Assembly (NCBI RefSeq): GCF_027943255.1
Contig: NC_072896.1
Coordinates: 45,844,501-45,908,500, forward strand
DNA: 64,000 nt
Reading direction: 5' to 3'
Origin: Anastrepha obliqua
Taxonomy: Eukaryota; Arthropoda; Insecta; Diptera; Tephritidae
A model generated the notes under the pieces. It worked only from the letters and a program-made list of their open reading frames with translations, had not been told where the DNA came from and did no database searches. The position numbers and the translations under genes are program-made. Positions 40,330-51,129 of this stretch are shown here, piece by piece. How positions within the stretch are numbered: the stretch's first letter is position 1; every line of letters starts with the position of its first letter.

Positions 40330-41271
40330 AAGCGTTTTTCAATAAGGGCGGGTAGATGTTGAGAATGTCAATCGTGGCATTTGCTGTGTGGCACGTAGCG
40401 CCATCCTGCTGGCACCACATGTCGTCTTTGTCCATATGGTTCAATATGGGCCATAAGAAATTGGTTATCATCGTTGTGTAGCGCTCGCTGTTGACGGTGA
40501 CCTCTTCACCAACGTCGTTTTCAAAAAAGTACGGACCAATGACGTCGCCGGCCCAAAATCCACACCAAACGGTAACTTTTTGACGATGCATTATCACCTA
40601 GTGAACCTCGTGTGGATTAGTGTCGTCCCATATACGGCAATTTTGTTTGCTAACCAACAACCATTCATCCAAAAATGCGCCTCGTCACTAAAGATGATTT
40701 TTCGCCCAAAACTGGGGTTATCTTCCAAACGATTCGAAGTCCAGTCAGCGAACAAACGGCGTTGTCTATGGTCATCAACTTTGAGCTCCTGGGTCAGTTG
40801 GATCTTGTACGGATGTAGGCCCAAGTCTCGACGCAAAATTCGCCAAGTTGAAGTCTGCGAAAGGCCAAGTTCTTGTGCACGGCGAGGAATAGACTAACTC
40901 GGGTTCTGCTGTACACTTTCACGGACCGCGGCAGTATTCTCGGCTGAACTTGCGTTCCTTGAACGTACGGGTGTTGGCTGATTGTTTATTGACCCGGTCG
41001 TCTCAAATTTGGCCACCAAACGTTGAAGAGTCGACTTTGAAGGGCCACCATGTCTACCGAAAATGGACGCAATGCGCGCAACGTTTGCGTTAATGAACAC
41101 TCATTTTGATAATAAAGTTTTATCATTTGAACGTGCTGTTCAATCGTGTAATTTGCCATGATGATTTGGGATAAACAACTGAATAACACACAAAAGATTT
41201 GACAGATGTCACCAAAACAAAACGGCTGCCACAGGGCGCCAAAATCGACCCGCGCCAATTGAAAAACCCTT
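40330..41271 (-). mobile_element. mariner-like element (WFQQDGATCH group), 3'-deleted, TIR to TIR
   Basis: 942 bp flanked by TA (40328-40329, 41272-41273). Ends are AAGCGTTTTTCAATAAGGGC at left and the complement of AAGGGTTTTTCAATTGGCGC at right. Minus-strand coding pieces: IIMANYTIEQHVQMIKLYYQ (helix-turn-helix), STLQRLVAKFETTGSINNQP, MRRDLGLHPYKIQLTQELKV, KIIFSDEAHFWMNG (first Asp), VTVWCGFWAGDVIGPYFFEN, NFLWPILNHMDKDD and MWCQQDGATCHTANATIDIL (second Asp). The frame then runs into NIYPPLLKNALF, encoded by the terminal repeat. The C-terminal third with the third Asp is deleted, as in the 35.69-kb derivative. Inserted in a Tc1-like relic. Confidence 0.88.
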
Positions 41272-41657
41272 TATATAATATAAACTCTATACTCCTTGAA
41301 CGAATCAAAAATTCGTGGTAAATCGGTACAGTAGATACCCGGATTTGGGAGACGGGGTTGTCATAATATTCATGATAGCTAAATTTTCGATGAACTAGCC
41401 CGAAACTGTTCCTCTCCAGACATCTCAGAGACAGAAAAAGTACATATGCCTCCGCTAAACCTGGCTACTTACTGATGAAAGTAACTGCAAGCCTACATTG
41501 TCTGGCGGAATTTGTCACAAGAGCGGATCGACTCGGACCACTGTTTTATTCTACACAATTTTGGAAAAGTGGGAACAATAACACTGTATAGCACAACAAC
41601 AAAAAAATATATCTAGGTTCCGACAAAGGATTATAGGAGAAGGAACAAAAAAATATA

Positions 41658-41708
41658 CGTGTGCGTAGTCACGCACCAACCCATTCAGCTACTGCGGACG
41701 CCGTTTAA
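41658..41708 (-). mobile_element. SINE 5' head fragment
   Basis: The reverse complement reads ggcgtccgcagtagctgaat, then gggttggtgcgtgactacgc. This is the tRNA-like head with the A-box region of the SINE family, without the core or 3' part. Confidence 0.65.
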
Positions 41709-41719
41709 GCGAAAAAAAA

Positions 41720-42630
41720 TAACTAAAAAAATTGCTTGCAAATGATTCGAAGCAAAGATTTTTTCTGAGTGTACCCACTAACATTATTTCATTTTGAGTT
41801 TTATTGTTGCTCCTATCTTGCTGACCAGAGACATATTGCGTTCACATCTGCTTAATTAGTTGAGGAAGGAAACAACAAATTTGGGGCAATTCTTATAAAT
41901 CTTCGTTTAATTTTGTTTGTCGAGTCTAATTTATGTAAGTTTTTCTGAATATGTAAATATGTCAGCACTGATGTATGTTCATGTGGAAGTCCCAAATTAT
42001 ATATTCATTTAAGCATGTGTTATAGGAAATTTATGGCCATGCCAATTGGTCCTTTTCCCAAGTCGGTGTAGAAGCGCTTAGCAATAAAACCTATACATAC
42101 ACATATACACACATACAAATGCGTACAAACATCCGTATAGAAAATACATATGTAAATATTAAGGCAGTGCAAGTGCGCTCTGTCAACACTGGAAGCTGCT
42201 CATGAAGAAGTGTTGATTATTGGCCTGCTTTGTTTTGCCCAGCTGCCAAAAGTTGTGCACTTGTTTTTGTTGTGGCTCTTGTTTCTATTTCGTTGAGAAC
42301 TCATTAATATAATGCATAGTCCGATTTTAATTTTCATTTCACACAAAGTGGTTATTAAAGGCAGCTGAATGTATTAGTGAGTACATCAGACGCTATTTAA
42401 ATGCTCATAGAAAACTTTAACTCAAATAACTCATCGGTTCATTTCCCTCGTTTACCTAGGCAAGAACACAGGGTGGTTCATTTTAAAAGTATATCGCTGC
42501 AATTTTTAAGTTGAAACTGAAATCTTATAGAGCCAAACAATGAAGTTGATAAAATGTTAAGTTTTCCAATTTCATTGGAAAATCTTTATCCATTCATAGG
42601 AGTGAACTTTCTTGTGTACATCAGTAGTGA
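41720..42630. other. unassigned spacer with CATA microsatellite
   Basis: A CATACACATA-type run at about 42090-42130. At 42478 a cagggtggttcattttaaaa string resembles transposon termini seen nearby, but I cannot pair it with confidence. Confidence 0.4.
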
Positions 42631-42659
42631 AAGTCGCTAACTTAGCTAACTTTAGCGAT

Positions 42660-43200
42660 AATCGCGTTATCTTTCATTAACTACGATTTTGCTATTCGGT
42701 AATCCGTTTCGTAACGAGAATTGATAAAACAAAATCAGCAATTTGTGAGGGATTTATCGCCGCTTGTCTATCAGTGAAAATGTAGATATCATCTCCTGGT
42801 CTCGCTGCACACAGTACCAGTGTCACGGCTTTTATAATTGCCTGAAAGACTCTGCTCTAGTCGGGAAGCCGAAAAGCAAAAGAGATCCCCAGATGTTACT
42901 GTGTATACTTATACATACATGGATGGACTCGCCATGTCTTACGTCGCCACGTTCTCTTGAGGGTAGGAGGGTCGTGAATGGTGTAATGACAATTGTATGC
43001 GGGAGTGCGTAGTTCACCAGTCTGGGAAGCTCCGAAATGTCTAGCCTAGCTGGGATTTTACCATGGCCGTAGCCCATGTTCAACCATTTACTTAAGATAT
43101 TCAACCTATTTGCCGCATTGCGAGAGATATGTCTTACCTGCAGATCCATTGCAAGGAGATTTAATGTCTCCTATAATACTTTCGATGGTGTGGTTGAAAT
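42660..43200 (-). pseudogene. I-group LINE fragment: RT thumb to RNase H
   Basis: Minus-strand text runs MDLQVRHISRNAANRLNILS, KWLNMGYGHGKIPARLDISE, LVNYALPHTIVITPFTTLLP, SRERGDVRHGESIHV, then in shifted frames FRLPD, SRVFQAIIKAVTLVLCAARP and GDDIYIFTDRQAA. The last parts match RNase H (QAExxAI and TDSQAA motifs). The first parts match the linker between RT thumb and RNase H in I-group LINEs. It is internally deleted around TDGSK and ends before the last RNase H Asp. Confidence 0.65.
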
Positions 43201-43327
43201 TGCACTAGTTATGAAAACAGATGTTCACACCCTTACTAAGGGAAAGTTTTTCAAAAAAACACAAGTAAAATTCAGAAAAATGCATGCAATTTTTATTTAA
43301 ATCGATAGTACAGTTCATAATTATAAT

Positions 43328-44030
43328 TTAATGTTTGAAGATTATTTCACGCAAATGTTGACCGCGTCTGCGCTTCAAATGGTCCATCCGCTTAGTCCAA
43401 TTTTGGCAAACTCTTTCCAATGTTTCGGCCGGTATCTCACATATAAATGCTTTAATGTTGTCTTCTAATGCGTTAATTGAAGCAGACTTTTCTGAATATA
43501 CATGAGCTTTAACATAGCCCCTCAAAAAATAATCTAAAGGCGTTATATCGCACGATCTGGGTGGCCAATTGACAGGTCCCGAACGTGAAATGAAATGTTC
43601 ACCGAACTCGCCTTTCAACAAGTCTATTGTTACGCGTGCTGTGTGGCATGTGGCACCGTCTTGCTGAAACCACATGCCATGCAAGTCAAGCTCTTGCATT
43701 TTGGGCAAAAAAAAAGTTGGATATCATTTCGCGGTAGCGCTCACCATTCACAGTTACGTTACGACTCGCAGCATCTTTGAAGAAGTACCGTCCAATGATA
43801 CCTCCAGCCCATAAACCGCACCAAACTGTGACCTTTTCTGGATACATTGGTAGCTCTTGCAACTCTTCTGGCTGATCTTCACTCCAAAATCGATAATTCT
43901 GCTTATTTACGTACCCATTGATCCAAAAATGATCTTCGGCGCTGAACACAATTTTTCGATAAAAAAGTGGATTCCAGTCTAAGACAGTCATTATGATGAA
44001 GTCAGTCGAAATTTCGAAAAGTATGACCAT
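43328..44030 (-). pseudogene. mariner-like transposase (WFQQDGATCH group), copy 4
   Basis: Two overlapping minus-strand ORFs separated by a frameshift near 43700. The first (43686-44030) gives FYRKIVFSAEDHFWINGYVN, MYPEKVTVWCGLWAGGIIGR, YFFKDAASRNVTVNG and REMISNFFF. The second (43328-43708) gives LDLHGMWFQQDGATCHTARV (second Asp), FGEHFISRSGPVNWPPRSCD, ITPLDYFLRGYVKAHVYSEK (third Asp) and RVCQNWTKRMDHLKRRRGQH. The first Asp block reads SAEDHF where relatives have SDEAHF, so the Asp has shifted or been lost. The N-terminal third is replaced by LINE sequence from 44045. Confidence 0.82.
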
Positions 44031-44044
44031 CTCGCTTTCACTAC

Positions 44045-45310
44045 CTAGTAGTGCAAAGCAATGAATGTTTTTATTGTGTTAAATGGGGTAGCAACCGCCA
44101 CCGCCTCTGTTATGTCTAGTGCCGAACCTTTTGTTGCTAGCTCATCTACCATCTCATTACCCTCTATGTTTCTATGACCGGCAACCCATATCAGAGTAAT
44201 GTGAAGCCAATGACCAAGCAGCTTTAGTCCCTTTCTGCACAGTAAAGCTAACTTGGATGAAATGGAATTGGAATCTAAGGCCTTGATAGTTCCTTTACTG
44301 TCTGAAAAAATAGCTTCTGTTGCATCAGTTTCTTTGTAGTATTTTAATGATTTGCATGCCTCTCTGATTGCTAGTAGTTCTGCCTGGAACACGCTGGCAT
44401 AGTCAGGAAATCGGATTGATTTGGATATGTTTAGCGGCTCCGAACAGAGGCCAGCTCCAAAACCACAGTACATCTTAGAATCATCAGTGTAGATGTCGAA
44501 TGTACCAATAACTTTTCCTTTGCTCCATTCGGCTCTCGGTGGAAAAAGTACCGTACTTTCTTCAAGTTAAGGTCGGGGGCTCTGTAGTCCGATTTTTTTT
44601 TGAGCAGTGAGGGTCCCTGTTGGAGGATATTGCTGGTACCGTGTGATCTTGTTTTCCAGCTTCTTATGTCTCTGAGTCTCACCGCGCTTCAAGTATCTAT
44701 TGTTTTAATGGGTAAATCTAATGGTAGCAGATGAGTTAGTACATTAAGCGCTTCAGTAGGACTGATGCTAAGTGCTCCTGTGGTTAAGACATACGCTGTT
44801 CTTTGTATTTTGTTCAGCTTAGTTTTGTTGTACTTCTTTTCTGTTGCAGGCCACCAAACTAGTGCCGCATATGTTAGTATTGGCCTTGCAATGGATAGTT
44901 TTAGTTTGAGACCCCATTTTCTACCCAACATTCTCTTACACGTGTAAAATGCTATATTCGCTTTTTTTACCCTGTGCTCTACGTTGGACCTCCAGCTGAG
45001 TTTGGTATCTAAGATGACAACTGTTGGGTTAGCATAAGGCTAACGCCATTTGATTTTGGGAGATTTAAGTTTGGTATCTTGGTTCTCTTAGTAAATAGCA
45101 TCAGTTCAGTTTTGCTCGGGCTAACACTTAAACCACAGCCTGTGGCCCAATCGCTGAGTAATCTTAGAGCTCCTTCCATAATCTCACTGATTATGGTTGG
45201 AAACATTCCTGAAACCATAAGCACTTTATCATCCGCATACGCCACTGCTTTAATTCTCTTTCGGTTCTTAGAGTTCAACAGTTTTTCAAGATCGATATGG
45301 TCCTTTTTGG
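44045..45310 (-). pseudogene. LOA-like LINE: RT, thumb, RNase H (copy C)
   Basis: In order on the minus strand: NRKRIKAVAYADDKVLMVSG (RT YADD present, about 45245), GCGLSVSPSKTELMLFTKRT, MLGRKWGLKLKLSIARPILT, LNVLTHLLPLDLPI, then after frame changes the RNase H. There TDGSK is damaged, followed by MYCGFGAGLCSEPLNISKSI, QAELLAIREACKSL, AIFSDSKGTIKAL, IWVAGHRNIEGNEMVDELAT. It is cut at 44045 beside the mariner-like copy, so the zinc-finger tail is missing. The same subfamily as 55.68-56.41 kb (TEAVAVATPFNTIKTFIALH versus its counterpart). Confidence 0.83.
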
Positions 45311-45329
45311 AGTAAACTTTGCATGATTG

Positions 45330-45548
45330 TTGATGAAATATTCAGCTGAGCTGCCATTTGTCTCTCATTGAGAGCGGATTTTGCTCAGCTCGAACTGAAA
45401 CTTTCCGAATCACTTCTATTCGAAATAAGGAGTATTCGGGAACTCTAAAAATATGCGTTTGTCTGATACGGCACTGTTAGATATTTTGCCAGCTGTTCAA
45501 AGATTATAACAATTTTGAGTTGGTTGCATCTCATTTGGTCCACCCTGT
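45330..45548 (-). pseudogene. possible Tc1/mariner N-terminal relic
   Basis: The minus strand reads ALNERQMAAQLNISSTIMQS after several stops, reminiscent of a helix-turn-helix. The right edge rc acagggtggaccaaatgaga resembles the AGGGT-type transposon termini seen repeatedly here. Weak evidence. Confidence 0.3.
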
Positions 45549-45907
45549 ATTTGAGAAAATTGCTGTTGTGTTATCTAGATACGCATATTTCCAACACTAT
45601 TTCACCGTTTGCACCTTTTCAAATACGAGTAAAGTCATATTTCATACTAAATCTAAATTTTCCTTTTTAATGACTTGCAAAATTGATTTATGGTGATTCT
45701 TTATTGCTATATAAAATGTACCGTTGTAGGCTACATACGCACTTTAAAAAATATGCATATATAGAGAAGTGTGGCTTAAGTTCACGTGAAAAATCAATAC
45801 AATCCATCAATTCAAACAACATGAAATTATTTGAAAATCGAATAGGTTATACATAACTGTTTGTGTGTGATATCTGAAGTGCTTATAATTGCGTATACAT
45901 ACATATA

Positions 45908-46438
45908 GGGTTATTCAATAGGTGCGCTTCAACTTTTTTCCGATAGGGACGCAATATTTTTTATTTTTCGCTTGTCATTTGTAAACTTCATTAGTATACA
46001 TTTCATCATGGAACGCTACACACTTGAGCAACGATTGCAAATCGTGCAAATTTTTTATGAAAATAATCGTTCTGTTGCTGCTACTTTAAGAGCATTACGG
46101 CCATTTTACGGTCCATTTAACAAGCCGTCCCGTTTTGGGGTTATGTGAAGTCATTGGTCTACAGTAACAAGCCGGCGACGATTTGTGAGCTCAGAGCCAA
46201 TATTGAACGCGAAATTGCTGGAATTTCGGCCGATTTATGCAAAAGAGTGGTCGAAAATTAGGTTCAACGATTGGACTTCGTAAAACGTGCACGCGGTGGT
46301 CATGCAAAAGAAATCGAATTTCATACTTAAATGTATATGTTCAAACTCGATAATAAAAAAAAATTAGTTAAAAAAGTCAAACCGTTTGTGTTTTATTCAA
46401 AAAAGTTCAAAAGTTGAAGCGCTCTTACTGAAAAACCC
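45908..46438 (+). mobile_element. 531-bp mariner-like deletion derivative, TIR to TIR
   Basis: TA-flanked (45906-45907, 46439-46440). Ends are GGGTTATTCAATAGGTGCGC at left and the complement of GGGTTTTTCAGTAAGAGCGC at right, both followed by TTCAACTTTT. Coding starts MERYTLEQRLQIVQIFYENN, RSVAATLRALRPFYGPFNKP (helix-turn-helix). It then jumps to the C-terminal YVKSLVYSNKPATICELRAN, IEREIAGISADLCKRVVEN and a stop-containing RLDFVKRARGGHAKEIEF tail. The entire catalytic core is deleted. Non-autonomous. Confidence 0.88.
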
Positions 46439-46747
46439 TATACATACATACGAGTACATGCATACAAGTGCACTTCTGAAACTCTTGTTCGCACTATACT
46501 TATAATTATATTATTTTTCCAATAATAAAAACTTATTTTCAGTACAATAACATAACATCCATTTATCTGTTGTGTTGGTTGGTTGGGTAAATTGGCATTT
46601 TCTTACCAACCTCATTACAAACTCATAAAAAATTGTTACTGTTGTTGTACTAAAGTTGAGCAAAAACGGTACTTGGCGTAGAAGTTACGAAAGTTTCCTA
46701 TTTCGTAAGCAAAAAGGATATTGTAACGAAATTTATGCTTAAAATAA

Positions 46748-47881
46748 AGGGTGATCAACTTAGAGGTGTCAGATTTTAAATGGACAAAAAATTTAAAAAA
46801 ATCAAATTGATTGCGCAAACTTTATTATTTTTGTGTAGAACCATTCGCGACATTTATTTTTTAAAGAATGACGAGGACTTCGGACAGTATCGTGAACTAC
46901 TTTAGTATTGTTGGCTTTCAATGTCTCAATCGAAGCTGGTTTATCCCCAAAATACTTAGCATTTACATATCCTCATAAATAAAATACCAAAGGTGTGATA
47001 TCACACGATCTTGGTGGCCAATCCAGTGGTCCGAGACGAGAAATAAATTGCTCACCGAAACGACGACGCAGTAAATCCATTGTTTCACGGGCCATGTGGC
47101 TGAAAGGCAAGTCGTGCCTATCGCCGTCATGTTGGAACCAAATGTTGTGGAGATCGATTCCGGAATCTAATCGATAGTGTTCGCCATTCATTGTTACATT
47201 GGCGCCAGCCTCTCCTTTGAAGAAATATGGGCCAATGATCCCTCCAGCCCAGGGGCCGAACCAAGCGATTGCTTTCAATGGATATAATGGCTGTTCTTGA
47301 ATAGCTTCGGGTTGCTCTTCAGCCCAAATATGGCAATATTGCTTATTGATGGCCAAAAATGGGCCTCATCGCTGAACAAAATTCGGATCCCAAAACGCGA
47401 ATCTTCGGCGGGTTTTTCAAGAGCCCAACGACTAAAATTATGACTGCTGGCTTTAAATCTTGAACCATGCTTATATGCTTTTAAAACAAGATCTTTGCGT
47501 AAAATAGCTCAAATAGTGCCACAAGATAGGCCAAGTTTTTGAGATCGGCACCGAATCGACTCTTTCGTGTCTTCGGCGAAACTCTCATTTACAGCCGGAA
47601 TATTCTCTTCACTTCGGGCTGAACGTGGTCTAATCGATCGAGTGTCATCCAATAATGTAAAATTATTCTCAATTTTGCCGTTTGGTTTGCGTTCGGTAGG
47701 GCGGTTGCGCTTGAGTGCGCGATGAACACTTTTCACAGAGCTTCGAGTTTTGTAATAGAATTGTACGATTTGTAAACGTTGTTGAGGCGTAAGTCCTTCC
47801 ACGATTAAATGTCAATGAATACTGAAAAAATTATGTATTTAGTTTGACAGTAGTCACGCATGATCATTCAAAAAATCACCC
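46748..47881 (-). mobile_element. mariner-like element (WFQQDGATCH group), degenerate
   Basis: Left terminus aagggtgatcaacttagagg near 46746. Right terminus is the complement of acagggtgattttttgaatg, near 47881. Minus-strand coding: MEGLTPQQRLQIVQFYYKTR (47802), SVKSVHRALKRNRPTERKPN, SFAEDTKESIRCRSQKLGLS, then shifted ILRKDLVLKAYK and FSDEAHF (first Asp). ORF 46973-47356 follows with AINKQYCHIWAEEQPEAIQE, YPLKAIAWFGPWAGGIIGPY, FFKGEAGANVTMNGEHY, a WFQHDGDRHDLPFSHMARET block, and LGPLDWPPRSCDITPLVFYL. The third Asp position (PLDYF in relatives) reads PLVFY. Several frameshifts. Confidence 0.83.
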
Positions 47882-47999
47882 TGTACTCTCTAAGGTGAGA
47901 CAATCGTTTGAAAGATGGCCAGCTTATAGGTTATTACCACAAAATGGTCATTGATGTCGGCTACCTCTTTTAAACAGGTGTTGGTATAGGAGTTTCGTA

Positions 48000-48785
48000 T
48001 GTTCTATTCTGAGTCGGGAGTACTCGCTTGTTAAATATCGGGCAATTTCGCAATTCTGCAATCCAAGTACTGGATTCGGCCACAACAACCTCTAACCTGG
48101 TACAACAAAATAGAAATATGAGTGAAAACCATAAAGTTTCTTTAATCTGAGTTCCAGGACATGGGAACATTGAAGGTAACGAAAAAGCAGATGAACTGGC
48201 AAGAGAGGAATCTGCCATGAGTAACCGGTATTGCAGAATCGGTATTCACACCACTGGGTGCAATCAAAAACATAATTTTCTTACAATATCTATAAGTCAC
48301 GGAATGCCGATGGAGAGACCAGACAACATGCCAAGTTAGCAGAAGCCAAGTTAGCAGTTAGCTCTCCCACAACCATAAAAAAACGTCAATACTGACAAAT
48401 ATGAAACGAAGGGTTCCCGCAGACTCACGGCGCTGATATGTGGCTTCTGATCTATCGATGAACAAGCAACCAAAATGGGCATGCCTCACAATACATAATG
48501 TCAAAGTGGTAGAAAAGAAGGAAGGAAGGAAGAAAAAGGAAGCAATCTTCCATTTCCTCCGTGAATACCCTGCCCTATGGACGGACACAATATTCGAGAG
48601 TCTCGAACAACTGTCTGGCTTAGACCTCAGCAACCTAATAAGGCTCTTAAACCGCACAGAATGGATATAGTGATGCTGTAAATAACCTTTAAACAAGTTG
48701 GTAGCGAGGATGGAACAAAAAAATGGTGCGGAAGCGCTAGTTGGATGCTGGATGAATTTCCCCTTTAACCAACCAACCAATGGCT
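48000..48785 (+). pseudogene. LOA-like LINE 3' part: RNase H, zinc finger, 3' UTR (copy D)
   Basis: Plus-strand pieces: AIQVLDSATTTSNLVQQNRN, KVSLI-stop-VPGHGNIEGNEKADELARE (last RNase H Asp), then ORF 48440-48670 with MNKQPKWACLTIHNVK (where relatives carry CYSCKQ), AIFHFLREYPALW and ESLEQLSGLDLSNLIRLLNR. The 3' UTR (gtggcaacaaaa/aggatggaacaaaa, tggtgcggaagcgctagttg) matches the 4.6-kb copy. The zinc-finger Cys residues are degraded. A poly-GAAGGAAG slippage tract (48515-48540) expands the linker. Confidence 0.82.
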
Positions 48786-48799
48786 TAATGCAGAAGCTA

Positions 48800-50140
48800 T
48801 TAAATATTGGGCAAGCAGCAACAGTGTGGAAACGCAAACAAGTTGAATATATCCAGGAATACAACAAGTGCTTAATATTTACTTCAAACAAAAGCTTTCT
48901 TTTAAAATATGAAAGTACAGACAGACAACAGAAATCTAAATTTTTATTCGCTCGCCGTTAGTTCAATAGTTTTGCATACTTTTTCAAAGAGGGCAGAGCA
49001 ATGTTTTCCATGATATTGCTGCTACGAAGTAGTTAATGAAAACATGGCTCAAAACCCCTTCAATGGTTGCGGCAAAGCAAATTTTTGGAGGCAAAATGTT
49101 GGTAGCATATAATCTGTGCTTGTATTTCCATAACCCATACACATATTTCACTATATTAGGAAAATATTCATGCATATTTTTATGATTTTAAACTAATGTA
49201 TTTATTATCATTCATTTCCAATAAAATTTCATTCGAAGAGAAATTTGCATTTGCATGTTCTCTCAGTTCCTTCACTTTATGAAAAACAAAGCAAAAAAAA
49301 AACACATTTGCAGCAACAACTCTTCTGCACTATTCAAGTACATATTTTAAAATATCTTTAAGCCTATTTTAAGGTAATAGTGCCAAAATGCTACGAAAAT
49401 CTCTAAATGCAATACCAAAGCCTAAACCTTAACAATTCAGTGATATTGTGACCTGTGTAACTGTATGCGAGTGGAAAGGTGTGCTTGTATGCGTGTATGT
49501 GATTGGCATAAATTCATATGAGTATAAACAAAGGGCTTAAAAATTTGTATTGTTTTGCTGAGCGCACCGGTGTAGTCGTCGGTAGTAACTGCAAATGGAC
49601 ATGCGTACATGTCTCAAAAAACACAACGACCGCAAATAACAACAAGCAATAACAGCACGAGCGACACAATGGGAATGACAGCAGTAAAAACAAAGGCTAA
49701 GCACACACTGTCAAGCATAGTTAAAGAAGTCACATAATTTATTGCACCTCACATAACAAGTCAACTGGGCATTTAAGCCCATTGCGCATCAATACATACA
49801 TACGAACACGTGCACACTTACGTGGTGTGTGGATATTGTACCTGCTTACTAACACATTCATAGTAAATTTACAGCCAGCCAAACTTTGTTATGCTTAAAA
49901 ACCAAAAGTCAAAAGCACAGTAAAGCTCAAACAAAGCGCAGTACAAAACTAACATCCGGCAGTCTTGAATGCAGTCTCTCTTCCACGTCATACCCTGTAG
50001 AGAAAATTATCGAATTAGTGAGACGCAATTTGGGTTCAGGACTAAATGTAAGTAATGCGATTACATACATTGACTGGTCAAGGAGATGTGAAATATTTCA
50101 AATACAAATACAAAATCCAAAAAGTAAGGGTAAGTATTTG
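48800..50140. other. unassigned spacer
   Basis: AT-rich, with ACATAC microsatellites near 49793-49805. No transposon ends or coding similarity recognised. Confidence 0.4.
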
Positions 50141-50147
50141 TAATATA

Positions 50148-51031
50148 GGGTGGGTCATGTAAAATTTGCCTTTTGAATTGGCTATAAAAAAAACTAATCA
50201 ATATTTTTTCAAACTTTTTTTTTTTAATTTTGAAGATTGAACATTGCCATTTATTATATATATATTTTTTTTCATATCGTTCAAATGACTGCCACGACTG
50301 GCTTTACAGTAGGCCATTCGATCAACCCAATTTTTTAGCACATTTTCGATTGTTTGGGCTCCAATTTCATGAATGGCAACTTCGATTTCGTGTTTGAAAG
50401 CATCAATCGTCTCTGGATGGTTCGCATAGCATTTATCCTTAACGGCTCCCCGCAAAAAATAGTTCAACGGGCTCCGAGGCGGCCAATTCATATCGGAATT
50501 TCGGCTGATTATTCGGTTTTCAAAAACGGTAGCCAAAAGTTCGAGTGTAACTTTGGCAGAGTGACAAGTTGCACCGTCCTATCCAAATGTCGTCCATGTC
50601 ATTCTCTTTAATTTTGGGAAACAACTCGTTGAGCATGTCACGGTAACGCTCGCCATTTATTGTAACCGCCGCTCCTCGCTCATTTTCGAAAAAAAAGGGC
50701 CCGATGATGCCGCCAGACCAAAAACCGCACCAAACAGTGACTCGTTGTGGATACATTTGCTTCTCTACAGTAACGTGTGGATTTTCTGTGCCCCAAATCC
50801 GACAATTTTGCTTATTGACGTAGCCACCGAAGTGAAAATCAGAAAAGAAGAAGAAGACTCACCACTTTGGAAATAGGTTTTCAATATTTCCCAATTTTGT
50901 TCAAGCGTATAGCCTCCCATTTCGTAAATGTCAAACCTTTAAGTAAATTATGAATATATTTGACATGTCATTTGTGTTACCATTCTTAAAAAAATAGGTG
51001 GTTCAATAAGCAAACGCTATATGGCCCACTC
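50148..51031 (-). mobile_element. mariner-like element (WFQQDGATCH group), 884 bp, degenerate
   Basis: Termini are GGGTGGGTCATGTAAAATTT at 50148 (after TA) and the complement of AGAGTGGGCCATATAGCGTT near 51031. Minus-strand coding: MGGYTLEQNWEILKTYFQ (about 50925), then a jump to the FHFGGYVNKQNCRIWGTENP-like block, MYPQRVTVWCGFWSGGIIGP, FFFENERGAAVTINGERYRD, MDDIW followed by a damaged QDGATCHSAKVTLELL, and ORF 50198-50536 with RIISRNSDMNWPPRSPLNYF. There the usual CDLTPLDYF has lost its third Asp by a short deletion. LKNWVDRMAYCKASRGSHLN is the C-terminus. An internal deletion removes most of residues 20-120, including the first Asp. Confidence 0.83.
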
Positions 51032-51129
51032 TGTATTTTGAATTTTAAAAGTGAAAAAAAAGAGTATAATTGTTTTATTTATCATATTATTAGTAAACAG
51101 AATAATAAAATTATTCTTCTACTTACATA

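Noticed and set aside
42478..45548. A single 3-kb transposon bounded by cagggtggttca and tggtccaccctg
   Set aside because: The two end strings are similar, but the enclosed sequence is a patchwork of LINE and mariner-like fragments in order inconsistent with one element. The first bases beyond the shared GGGTGG do not match well.
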